Program-made: the position numbers and the translations under genes
Shown here: piece after piece, positions 8,088-19,543 of the stretch
Layout: every line of letters begins with the position of its first letter
How positions within the stretch are numbered: position 1 is the first letter of the stretch
Notes under the pieces: model-generated
Told to the model about the DNA's origin: nothing
Database searches by the model: none
Seen by the model: only the letters and a program-made list of their open reading frames with translations
Assembly: GCA_024698555.1 (NCBI GenBank)
Contig: JAILRI010000231.1
Location: 1-40,285, forward strand
Direction: 5' to 3'
DNA: 40,285 bases
Origin: Lachnospiraceae bacterium
GTDB taxonomy: Bacteria > Bacillota > Clostridia > Lachnospirales > Lachnospiraceae

Positions 8088-8549
8088 TTGGAATATACAC
8101 TTAGAAGCATGAAGATCGAGGATTACGAGGAGGTGCGCAAGCTGTGGCTTACGATCAGGGGTTTCGCGATCCGCAGTATCGATGACTCCTATGAGGGCGT
8201 CAAAAGATTTCTGGAACGCAATCCCCGCACCTCGGTCGTGGCAGTATATAAGGGCAGGATCATAGGCGCGATCCTGTGCGGACATGACGGCAGGCGCGGA
8301 TGCCTGTATCATGTATGCGTTCATGAGGATTTCCGCAGGCGCGGCATAGGAAGAGCGATGGTCGTCAGTTGTATAAATGCTTTGGAGGAAGAGCATATCA
8401 GCAATGTTTCGCTGATAGCATTTACGAACAACGACATTGGCAACGCCTTCTGGAATACGATCGGATGGCGCAGGAGGCAGGATCTGAACAATTACGATCT
8501 GGTGCTGAACAGGGAAAACAGAATATCCATTGTGGACAGGGACGATTAA
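8088..8549 (+). CDS. GNAT-family N-acetyltransferase inside the arginine operon
   Basis: A 153-residue acetyl-CoA-dependent acyltransferase with a single GNAT domain: the first strand and helix in residues 1-20, the acetyl-CoA pyrophosphate loop RRRGIGRA, and the late NAFWNTIGW segment. The start is TTG at 8088, supported by GGAG about 8 nt upstream and because the domain's first strand begins immediately; an ATG at 8109 would delete it. It lies 21 nt after argC and 14 nt before argJ. That position suggests a link to N-acetylglutamate supply, like the short ArgA-type enzymes of actinobacteria, but nothing in the sequence proves the substrate, and argJ alone could supply N-acetylglutamate. Confidence 0.85.
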   Translation: MEYTLRSMKIEDYEEVRKLWLTIRGFAIRSIDDSYEGVKRFLERNPRTSVVAVYKGRIIGAILCGHDGRRGCLYHVCVHEDFRRRGIGRAMVVSCINALEEEHISNVSLIAFTNNDIGNAFWNTIGWRRRQDLNNYDLVLNRENRISIVDRDD

Positions 8550-8563
8550 AGGAAGGCTAACGT

Positions 8564-9787
8564 ATGGACATCATCACAGGCGGCGTCAATGCGCCTACAG
8601 GTTTTGAAGCGGCCGGGATCGAGGCCGGTATCAAATATGAGAACAGAAAGGATATGGCGGTCATATTTTCACAGAAGCCCTGTGTAGCGGCTGCAGTCTT
8701 TACTTCCAATGTGGTAAAGGCGGCGCCGGTAAAATGGGACAGGAAAATGATCGACGAAAGCCCGTTTGTCCAGGCGGTGATCATCAATACAGGCATAGCC
8801 AACGCCGGAACGGGCGAGGAAGGGATGCGCGCCTGCAGGGAAACTGCCGAAGCAGCGTCAGAGTGTCTGGGTATCCCCGCGAATGCTGTACTGGTGGGCT
8901 CGACCGGAGTGATCGGTCCGCAGCTTCCCATGGACAGGATAAAAGAGGGAATAAAGAAGCTTGCCGCGGCTAAAAGCCATGACAGTTCAAACGGCACCGA
9001 CGCGTCAAAGGCCATCATGACTACGGATACAGTCAATAAGGAGATCGCGGTAAATGTAAGTATCGGCGGCAGAACTGTTACCATAGGCGCTATGTCCAAG
9101 GGCTCCGGCATGATCCATCCCAATATGTGCACCATGCTCAGTTATGTCTGCACGGACGCCGTTATCGGTAAGGATACGCTTGAAAAGCTCGTTAGAGAGA
9201 CAGTTACTGATACCTACAACATGATATCGGTAGACGGCGATACCTCGACAAATGATACTTTTATTGCTTTGGCTAACGGTATGGCCGGTAATTCTGAAAT
9301 AGTGGAAGGAACCGCCGATTATGAGGCTTTTAAGGAGGCGTTCCGCTATGTCAACGAAACCCAGGCCAAACGGCTTGCGGGTGACGGAGAGGGCGCACAG
9401 GCTCTGATCGAATGCAGGGTCGTTGGAGCGGATACAAAAGAGAACGCCAGAATTCTGGCAAAGTCGGTCATCTGCAGCAGCCTGACAAAGGCAGCAGTGT
9501 TCGGCCATGACGCGAACTGGGGCCGCATTTTGTGCGCGCTCGGATACTCGGGAGCATCCTTTGATCCCGAACATATGGAACTGTATTATGAGGGCGACAT
9601 GAATAAGCTTCTTATCTACAGAGACGGCAGCGGAACCGATTACAGCGAAGAAGAGGCCACAAAGATCCTTTCCGAGAAGGAAGTAAGGATCATCGCAGAT
9701 ATGAAAATGGGAACGGAAGAAGCAACCGCTTGGGGCTGCGACCTGACCTTTGACTATGTTAAGATAAACGCGGATTACAGAAGCTGA
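8564..9787 (+). CDS. argJ: Glutamate N-acetyltransferase / amino-acid acetyltransferase
   Basis: A 407-residue ArgJ, which moves the acetyl group from N-acetylornithine to glutamate and, in bifunctional forms, also acetylates glutamate from acetyl-CoA. The proenzyme cleaves itself before a threonine nucleophile; here that is T190 in GSGMIHPNMCTML. The residue before the cut is Cys189, where many homologues have Ala. Other family landmarks are present: GVNAPTGF at the start, the GSTGVIG oxyanion segment, and HDANWGR in the C-terminal part. A strong AAGGAAGG ribosome site precedes the ATG. Its presence makes a recycling arginine pathway and explains the absence of argE. Confidence 0.95.
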   Translation: MDIITGGVNAPTGFEAAGIEAGIKYENRKDMAVIFSQKPCVAAAVFTSNVVKAAPVKWDRKMIDESPFVQAVIINTGIANAGTGEEGMRACRETAEAASECLGIPANAVLVGSTGVIGPQLPMDRIKEGIKKLAAAKSHDSSNGTDASKAIMTTDTVNKEIAVNVSIGGRTVTIGAMSKGSGMIHPNMCTMLSYVCTDAVIGKDTLEKLVRETVTDTYNMISVDGDTSTNDTFIALANGMAGNSEIVEGTADYEAFKEAFRYVNETQAKRLAGDGEGAQALIECRVVGADTKENARILAKSVICSSLTKAAVFGHDANWGRILCALGYSGASFDPEHMELYYEGDMNKLLIYRDGSGTDYSEEEATKILSEKEVRIIADMKMGTEEATAWGCDLTFDYVKINADYRS

Positions 9788-9824
9788 ACAGCTACAAAAA
9801 AGGATAAGGGAAAGAAGGAAAGAG

Positions 9825-10691
9825 ATGGACGGCAGCATTACGAATTTTGACCGTGCGGAGGTCCTGACACAGGCGCTTCCGTACATAAAGCAGTACAACA
9901 AGAAGATCGTAGTCATCAAATACGGCGGCAATGCCATGATCAATGAACAGCTTAAGGCCCAGGTCATGGAGGATATCGTGCTCCTGCGCCTGATCGGGGT
10001 GAGGGTCGTACTGGTTCACGGCGGCGGACCCGAGATCAGCGAAATGATGGACAAGCTGGGCAAGAAGCCCGAATTTATCGACGGACTGAGGGTAACCGAC
10101 AAGGAGACCGTAGACATTGTTCAGATGGTGCTGGCCGGTAAGGTCAACAAGACCCTGGTCAACATGCTGGAAATGAACGGGGGCAGAGCCATTGGACTTT
10201 CCGGTATGGACGGAAGACTGATAGAAGCAAGGATCAAGGATGATAAGCTCGGATTTGTGGGCGAGATCACCAAGATCCATATCAAGCCGGTTGTCGATCT
10301 GCTTGATATGGGGTATATCCCCGTAATTTCCACCATAGGCTGCGACAGGGAAGGCAATGCCTACAATATCAACGGTGATACGGCTGCGGCGCGAATTGCG
10401 GGAGCATTGGAGGCCGAGCGCCTCATAATGATGACGGATATTGCCGGAATATTGCGGGATAAGGACGATCCGTCCACTCTGATACCGAAGATAACACCTG
10501 AGGAGGCTGACAAGCTTTACGCCCAGGGGATCGTTTCCGGCGGAATGATCCCGAAGGTGCAGTGCTGCGTGGACGCGCTGCAGCATGGCGTGAAGAATGT
10601 AGTTATCATGGACGGAAGAGTACCTCATTCGATACTGATCGAGTTGCTGACGGATGAAGGCGCCGGTACGATGGTCACCAGCGGAACATGA
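9825..10691 (+). CDS. argB: Acetylglutamate kinase
   Basis: A 288-residue amino-acid kinase that phosphorylates N-acetylglutamate. Visible motifs are VVIKYGGNAM near residue 27 (phosphate-binding Lys and Gly-rich loop), VLVHGGGPEI, NINGDTAA and GGMIPKV. About 20 residues before the core form an extra N-terminal helix (NFDRAEVLTQALPYIKQY), a feature of the hexameric, arginine-inhibited enzymes, so feedback inhibition is likely (inference from the family). It follows argJ by 37 nt and precedes argD by 18 nt. Confidence 0.96.
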   Translation: MDGSITNFDRAEVLTQALPYIKQYNKKIVVIKYGGNAMINEQLKAQVMEDIVLLRLIGVRVVLVHGGGPEISEMMDKLGKKPEFIDGLRVTDKETVDIVQMVLAGKVNKTLVNMLEMNGGRAIGLSGMDGRLIEARIKDDKLGFVGEITKIHIKPVVDLLDMGYIPVISTIGCDREGNAYNINGDTAAARIAGALEAERLIMMTDIAGILRDKDDPSTLIPKITPEEADKLYAQGIVSGGMIPKVQCCVDALQHGVKNVVIMDGRVPHSILIELLTDEGAGTMVTSGT

Positions 10692-10709
10692 TTACGGAGA
10701 AAACAGACT

Positions 10710-11870
10710 ATGAGCATTTTTGAACTTGATAAAGAATATGTTGCAGCCACCTATAAACGGTTTCCGGTGGAAATAACGAGCGGCAAGGGCTCGGTTTATT
10801 ATGGCGCGGACGGGAAGGAATACATCGATCTGGGATCGGGCATCGGTGTCAATGCTTTCGGCGTGGGTGATGAGGAATATAAAAAAGCGGTGATCGGGCA
10901 GCTCGATAAGGTACAGCATACATCGAATCTGTATTATACCGAGCCGTGTGTAAAACTGGCTGAGCTGCTGTGTGAAAGAACCGGGATGAAGAGAGTGTTT
11001 TTCGGCAATTCCGGCGCGGAGGCCAACGAATGTGCCATAAAGGCTGCTCGTAAATACGCGGACGAAAAAAAAGGCAGCGATTGCTTTACCATAATTACCC
11101 TTGTCAACAGTTTTCACGGCAGGACATTAACTACGCTTGCCGCTACCGGACAGGATAAATTTCACGAGCTCTTCAGACCGCTTACTCCGGGCTTTGTGCA
11201 TGTGCCGGCCGGCGATCTCGAGGCATTTAAGAAAGCCTGTGAAGAAACAAATCCCGCCGGTTTTCTGATGGAGTGCATACAGGGCGAAGGCGGAGTGCTG
11301 CCGGTGGATGCCGATTATATCAGGGCTGTGCGTAAGTACTGCGATGAGCATGACATAGTCTTCATGATCGATGAGGTTCAGACCGGAAACGGCAGGACAG
11401 GTAAGCTGTACTCTTATATGCATTTTGATATACAGCCTGATGTATTCTCAACAGCTAAGGGACTTGCCGGCGGTCTTCCCATTGGCGCGTGCGTGCTGGG
11501 TGAGAAGGTTAAGAATGTATTCGGACCCGGAGATCACGGGTCGACTTTCGGCGGCAATCCGGTATCCTGCGCCGCGGCGTTAAGTATTCTGTCGAGGATC
11601 GATGATACATTGCTGGAAAGCGTAACCCGAAAGGGCAGGCTGGTGCATGAACTGCTGGATGGCAGGCCCGGTATCGAAAGTATCACCGGACTCGGGCTTA
11701 TGCTGGGGATCAGGACTGTAAAGCCTGCCGGTGAGGTGGTGGCCGCCGCCATAGAAAAGGGTGTGCTGCCGCTTCTGGCAAAGGACAAGGTAAGACTTCT
11801 TCCTCCGCTCAATATTCCGGAAGAGCTTCTGGCAAAGGGCTGCAAAATAATCGCGGAATGCGCGGAATGA
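10710..11870 (+). CDS. argD: Acetylornithine aminotransferase
   Basis: A 386-residue class III pyridoxal-phosphate aminotransferase, making N-acetylornithine from the semialdehyde with glutamate as amino donor. The PLP lysine is K250 in STAKGLAGGLPIGA; GNSGAEANE (phosphate binding) and FMIDEVQTGNGRTG (Asp contacting the pyridine nitrogen) are present. It completes the route from glutamate to acetylornithine and, through argJ, ornithine; argF, argG and argH are not in this window. The next gene, an EAL protein, starts 35 nt later with no terminator between. Confidence 0.95.
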   Translation: MSIFELDKEYVAATYKRFPVEITSGKGSVYYGADGKEYIDLGSGIGVNAFGVGDEEYKKAVIGQLDKVQHTSNLYYTEPCVKLAELLCERTGMKRVFFGNSGAEANECAIKAARKYADEKKGSDCFTIITLVNSFHGRTLTTLAATGQDKFHELFRPLTPGFVHVPAGDLEAFKKACEETNPAGFLMECIQGEGGVLPVDADYIRAVRKYCDEHDIVFMIDEVQTGNGRTGKLYSYMHFDIQPDVFSTAKGLAGGLPIGACVLGEKVKNVFGPGDHGSTFGGNPVSCAAALSILSRIDDTLLESVTRKGRLVHELLDGRPGIESITGLGLMLGIRTVKPAGEVVAAAIEKGVLPLLAKDKVRLLPPLNIPEELLAKGCKIIAECAE

Positions 11871-11905
11871 TGTAACAGATACTCTTATTTTGCGGGGAAC
11901 ACGAT

Positions 11906-15302
<3,397 letters not shown>

Positions 15303-15346
15303 AGGTTTGAGTGTTAAGCAGCAGCTATATGGAGGGACATTTTAAA

Positions 15347-16819
15347 ATGCAGGAGTATGATGCGGTAGTAATCGGCGCCGGGGTCACCGGCTGCGCCATA
15401 GCCAGGGAACTCGCCCGATATGATCTTCGGATATGTGTCGTCGAAAAATGCGAGGATGTATGCTGCGGGACTTCGAAGGCCAACAGCGCCATCATCCACG
15501 CCGGATATGATGCCAAGCCCGGTTCATTAAAGGCAAAGCTTAATGTCATGGGCAACAGTATGATGGACGAGCTGTCACGCAAGCTTGATTTTCACTTTAA
15601 GAGGATAGGGTCGCTGGTAGTGATGTATGAAGGCGATGACCGGAAAAAGCTGGAAGAGCTTTATGACAGAGGCGTAAAGAACGGTGTTGAGAATCTTCGG
15701 ATCATTGAAAAGGACGAGCTGATGAAGCTTGAACCCAATCTGGCCGATACCGCGGTGGCGGCGCTTTGGGCACCGGGTGCCGGTATAGTTTGTCCTTTCG
15801 GCATGACAGTCGCTCTTGCGGAAAATGCTTATGATAATGGTGCGGAGTTTATGTTTGATACCGAAGTACTGGACATAAAAGGCTTCGCCTCAGGATATGA
15901 GATCACTGTCAGGAAAACCGACAGTGACGACGCAGGTACCGTGTGCATAAAGACCCGTTCCGTCATAAATGCCGCAGGCGTATATGCCGATGAGATCCAT
16001 AATATGGTAAGCGGGGAACTCCTGAACATCAGAGCCAGACGCGGATGCTATTTCCTGCTGGACAAACAGTCCGGAAATTTCGTAAACCATGTGATCTTTA
16101 CCCTTCCAACCGAAAAAGGCAAGGGAATACTTACTTCACCTACGGTTCACGGCAATCTGATCGTTGGACCCGATGCTCTGGATACGGAAGACAAGGAAAG
16201 TACATGTACTACTGCTGTAGAACTTGATGAAATCCGCGCTGCCGTAAACAGAAACTTAAAAAAACCTCCCATGAAGACGGTGATCACTTCATTTGCCGGA
16301 CTGCGAGCAACGGAAGCAGGAGGAGATTTCTGCATAGGAGAGGTAAAGGATGCTTCGTTCTTCTTTGACGCGGCCGGCATCGAATCGCCCGGACTTTCGG
16401 CCGCGCCTGCTGTTGGAAAGACTGTTGCCGTGGAAGTAGCATCAAAGCTGGGAGCGAAGGAGAAAGCTGAGTTTAAGGATTCCAGAAAAGGTATTCCGGA
16501 GCCCGCTTCCATGACCATGGAGGAACGTAATGCCCTGATAGCGCAGGATCCCGCATATGGCAATATCATATGCAGGTGCGAGGGGATCAGTGAAGGCGAG
16601 ATAGTCAATTCCATAAGACGGAGCTTAGGTGCCCGTTCGCTGGACGGAGTAAAAAGAAGGGTACGCGCCGGCATGGGACGTTGCCAGGCAGGTTTCTGTT
16701 CGCCCAGGACCATGGAGATACTGGCCAGGGAGCTGAAGGTGCCTTTTGATTCTATAACAAAGAGTGGCGGCAGATCGAGGCTGATCCCTGAAGAAAGGCT
16801 CAACGAAAAGTACAGATAA
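15347..16819 (+). CDS. FAD-dependent glycerol-3-phosphate dehydrogenase, GlpA-like, with BFD iron-sulfur domain
   Basis: A 490-residue flavoprotein of the DAO/GlpA group: the FAD-binding GAGVTGCAIARELAR near residue 10, SKANSAIIHAGYD, and an oxidase core to about residue 370. A C-terminal BFD-like domain carries CRC and, about 40 residues later, C-x4-C (GRCQAGFC), the four ligands expected of a [2Fe-2S] cluster. It should oxidise glycerol 3-phosphate to dihydroxyacetone phosphate and pass electrons to the next flavoprotein. The ATG at 15347 has GGAGGG about 9 nt upstream; the longer reading from 15311 lacks a site. Gene order glpK, this gene, a GlpB-like flavoprotein and DUF1667 is a recurring clostridial arrangement. 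Confidence 0.9.
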   Translation: MQEYDAVVIGAGVTGCAIARELARYDLRICVVEKCEDVCCGTSKANSAIIHAGYDAKPGSLKAKLNVMGNSMMDELSRKLDFHFKRIGSLVVMYEGDDRKKLEELYDRGVKNGVENLRIIEKDELMKLEPNLADTAVAALWAPGAGIVCPFGMTVALAENAYDNGAEFMFDTEVLDIKGFASGYEITVRKTDSDDAGTVCIKTRSVINAAGVYADEIHNMVSGELLNIRARRGCYFLLDKQSGNFVNHVIFTLPTEKGKGILTSPTVHGNLIVGPDALDTEDKESTCTTAVELDEIRAAVNRNLKKPPMKTVITSFAGLRATEAGGDFCIGEVKDASFFFDAAGIESPGLSAAPAVGKTVAVEVASKLGAKEKAEFKDSRKGIPEPASMTMEERNALIAQDPAYGNIICRCEGISEGEIVNSIRRSLGARSLDGVKRRVRAGMGRCQAGFCSPRTMEILARELKVPFDSITKSGGRSRLIPEERLNEKYR

Positions 16820-16857
16820 AACGGACAAAGTAGTAGTATCATAAGAGGAAGCTTAAC

Positions 16858-18153
16858 ATGGACAGGTATGATGTGATAGTGATCGGAGGCGGTCCCGCGG
16901 GTTTATCCGCGGCAATCTCCGCTTATGACGAGTTCAGGGCAAAGGGGGTCGAAAAACCGTCTGTTCTGGTGCTTGAAAGGGATGTACGTCTGGGCGGCAT
17001 ACTTAACCAGTGCATCCATAACGGTTTCGGACTGCATACTTTTAAGGAGGAGCTGACCGGACCTGAGTATGCTTTACGCTATATTAACATGCTTCGGGAA
17101 AGAAACATTGAGTTTATGCTTCAGACCATGGTCATGAGCATTACCGGCGACCGCAGGGTTACTGCCATGAACAGGCAGCGCGGCATGTTTGAGATGGAAT
17201 GCGATTCGCTCGTACTGTCTATGGGCTGCCGGGAGCGCGCGAGAGGCGCCTTAAACATTCCCGGATACAGACCTGCCGGTATTTATTCGGCCGGAACCGC
17301 GCAGAGACTTGTTAACATGGAAGGCTTTATGCCCGGACGGGAAGTGGTTATATTAGGCTCCGGCGATATAGGACTAATCATGGCGCGCCGCATGACTTTA
17401 GAGGGTGCCAGGGTGCTTGCCGTAGCTGAGCTCATGCCGTACTCGGGCGGACTAAAGCGTAATATCGTCCAGTGTCTCGATGATTTCGGGATTCCGCTGC
17501 TGCTCAGCCATACAGTGGTGGATATCAAAGGCAAAGAAAGGGTTGAGGGTCTTGTCATTGCTGAAGTTGACGCTTCACTTAAGCCCATACCCGGAACCGA
17601 AAAAGAGTACAAATGCGATACATTGCTGCTTTCATGCGGCCTGCTTCCCGAAAATGAGCTTTCTAACGGCGCAGGTATAGAGATGAATCCCGTGACGAAC
17701 GGTCCTAAGGTCAATGAAAGCATGGAAACCGGTACACCCGGTGTATATGCCTGCGGCAATGTACTTCATGTTCATGACCTGGTCGATTACGTGTCGGAGG
17801 AAGCAGCGCTTGCTGGAAGATGCGCGGCTGACCACAGCATGAGGCTGAAAGAGAAAGCGGAAGCTTATGACCGGGATGATGACACCGCTATCACTGTAAC
17901 TACCGGAAACGGCGTACGTTATACGGTTCCGGTATGCATAAGACCAAAGTTTATGGATGAAACCGTAACCATCAGGTTCAGAGTCGGCAATGTGTACAGG
18001 AACTGCTTTGTGGACGCGTATATCGGCGATGAGAGAGTGCTGCATCGCAAAAAACAGGTGGTTTCACCGGGCGAGATGGAGAACGTGATCCTGAAAAAAG
18101 AGCAGCTGACCGGTGCGTCAGGCAATGTTCGGATTGAGATTTGTACGGAGTAA
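16858..18153 (+). CDS. NAD(P)/FAD-dependent oxidoreductase, partner of the GlpA-like enzyme
   Basis: A 431-residue two-dinucleotide-domain flavoprotein. FAD binding is shown by VIGGGPAGLSAAISA at the N-terminus, the pyridine nucleotide site by ILGSGDIGLIMAR near residue 165, and the second FAD contact by TPGVYACGNVLHVHD. After about residue 340 there is a small C-terminal domain of unknown fold. It probably takes electrons from the GlpA-like subunit and passes them to NAD or another carrier, filling the role of GlpB (inference from position). It begins 38 nt after the upstream gene and ends 10 nt before the DUF1667 gene, consistent with a multi-subunit complex. Confidence 0.85.
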   Translation: MDRYDVIVIGGGPAGLSAAISAYDEFRAKGVEKPSVLVLERDVRLGGILNQCIHNGFGLHTFKEELTGPEYALRYINMLRERNIEFMLQTMVMSITGDRRVTAMNRQRGMFEMECDSLVLSMGCRERARGALNIPGYRPAGIYSAGTAQRLVNMEGFMPGREVVILGSGDIGLIMARRMTLEGARVLAVAELMPYSGGLKRNIVQCLDDFGIPLLLSHTVVDIKGKERVEGLVIAEVDASLKPIPGTEKEYKCDTLLLSCGLLPENELSNGAGIEMNPVTNGPKVNESMETGTPGVYACGNVLHVHDLVDYVSEEAALAGRCAADHSMRLKEKAEAYDRDDDTAITVTTGNGVRYTVPVCIRPKFMDETVTIRFRVGNVYRNCFVDAYIGDERVLHRKKQVVSPGEMENVILKKEQLTGASGNVRIEICTE

Positions 18154-18163
18154 GAGGTTTAAA

Positions 18164-18532
18164 ATGACTGAATCAATAGAACTTACATGTATCGGCTGCC
18201 CCTTGGGATGCCGTATCACGGTAAAGAAGGATCAGAACGAGATACTGGATATTACGGGCTTTACCTGTAAACGCGGTGAAGCATATGCCAGGACCGAGGT
18301 ATTGTCGCCGGTCAGGACTGTCACATCCACTGTCAGGGTAAATAACGGCGAGCGCCCGGTGGTTGCCGTAAAGACGGCGGAGCCTGTTCCAAAAGACAGG
18401 ATAAGGGATTGCATGGATGTAATCTATAACCTTAAAACCGATGCGCCTGTAGCCGCAGGTGATGTGATCTGCGATGATATTGCGGGTACGGGAGTGGCTT
18501 TGGTGGCGACAGCCGATTGTGCCGTACTTTAA
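18164..18532 (+). CDS. DUF1667 protein of the glycerol 3-phosphate oxidation operon
   Basis: A 122-residue protein with C9-x2-C12-P-x2-C16 (CIGCPLGC) and a fourth cysteine at 35 (FTCKRG), a likely iron-sulfur or zinc site. DUF1667 proteins regularly follow glpK and the two flavoproteins seen here, so it is probably a small electron-transfer or assembly subunit (inference; no tested function known to me). The ATG at 18164 has AGAGG about 7 nt upstream, overlapping the end of the previous gene; a longer reading from 18113 merely overlaps that gene. Confidence 0.85.
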   Translation: MTESIELTCIGCPLGCRITVKKDQNEILDITGFTCKRGEAYARTEVLSPVRTVTSTVRVNNGERPVVAVKTAEPVPKDRIRDCMDVIYNLKTDAPVAAGDVICDDIAGTGVALVATADCAVL

Positions 18533-18565
18533 GGTACTGATCAATAATAATTTTAAGGAGTTTTT

Positions 18566-19531
18566 ATGAGATATTTTTTTATAGACCTTGAAAACGTACG
18601 TAATGAGGGTCTGGAAGGAGTTCTGACACTCAACAGTGACGATATGGTCTATATTTTCTACAGTGAAAATGCGTTCAGTATGGCTATACCGACTCTGGAG
18701 AGCATTACTAACAGTAAGTGTTCCTCCAAGTTCATCAAGACCAATTACATCGGAAAAAACGCGATGGATTTTCAGATCGTATCGCTGTTCGGCGCAACTA
18801 TAGAGCGTTGCAAGGAAGGCAGTTTTTATATAATCAGCAAGGATAACGGTTTCCGTTCAGCGGTAAGCTTCTGCGAGAGCTATTTTGGACATTATCCCAT
18901 TAAGTGCGGTGTATTTGCGAAGATCATCAACGCCGTATCCAACGAGCTCAAGCCCTCGAAAAACAAGAATGCTTCCTCAGTAAGCGCTAAGCCTGCTGCT
19001 GCACAGGAAAGCGTGATCCCGGCAGAGCTTCCGGCAGCCGTGGCGGATACGCAGGAACAACAGTCCAAGACCAGATCAAGATCACGTTCCCGCAGAAGAG
19101 GCGGCTCAAAACAAACGCCTGAAACAGTAACGGCGGCGCCCCAGTCAGGTGAACCGGTAAGATCCGAGGCTGTTCAGGAAGATGAGCAAAAAAACGCCAA
19201 GGTTCGGAATAATCCCGGCCAAGGGCAGGAAAACGCGGGTAAGGAACAGAATAAACCCGGTAAGCTCGATTATATTTTTGAGGTCTTAGGAGAAATATTG
19301 TCACCCAAGACCATAGAGATCTACGCGCAGACTATAGATGACGGAGTGGCCAAGACCGCCAACCGGGAGGAACTGAAGGCTTATTTCGCGGAACAGCTCG
19401 GTGATGATGAGGGAGACGCTCTGTTCAAGGTGGTTCAGAGCGATTACGAGTTATTTAAACAGAAAAGACCGAAAAGAACTTCAAGACCCCACAGAAACAG
19501 ATCCAAAAATAAATCCAAGGATAAGGAATAG
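18566..19531 (+). CDS. PIN-like domain protein with Arg/Ser-rich linker, putative RNA-binding
   Basis: A 321-residue protein. Residues 1-130 look like a NYN/PIN-like nuclease domain: FIDLENVRNEG at the start, YIGKNAMDFQIVSLFGA in the middle and SKDNGFRSAVSF later supply the Asp residues expected of the acidic site. Residues 135-235 are low complexity, with an RS-like run (KTRSRSRSRRRGGSK). Residues 238-300 form a compact domain, and the tail is basic (RPHRNRSKNKSKDKE). The architecture suggests RNA binding or cleavage, but a substrate cannot be named. It follows the DUF1667 gene by 33 nt and precedes the REC-EAL gene by 12 nt. Confidence 0.65.
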   Translation: MRYFFIDLENVRNEGLEGVLTLNSDDMVYIFYSENAFSMAIPTLESITNSKCSSKFIKTNYIGKNAMDFQIVSLFGATIERCKEGSFYIISKDNGFRSAVSFCESYFGHYPIKCGVFAKIINAVSNELKPSKNKNASSVSAKPAAAQESVIPAELPAAVADTQEQQSKTRSRSRSRRRGGSKQTPETVTAAPQSGEPVRSEAVQEDEQKNAKVRNNPGQGQENAGKEQNKPGKLDYIFEVLGEILSPKTIEIYAQTIDDGVAKTANREELKAYFAEQLGDDEGDALFKVVQSDYELFKQKRPKRTSRPHRNRSKNKSKDKE

Positions 19532-19543
19532 AAAGGAATTCGC

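Noticed and set aside
9005-10628. Long minus-strand frames opposite argJ and argB
   Set aside because: Shadows of well-recognised arg genes; Cys/His-rich translation without domains.
18566-19531. VapC-type toxin of a toxin-antitoxin pair
   Set aside because: No small antitoxin gene adjoins it and the protein is far longer than a VapC toxin.
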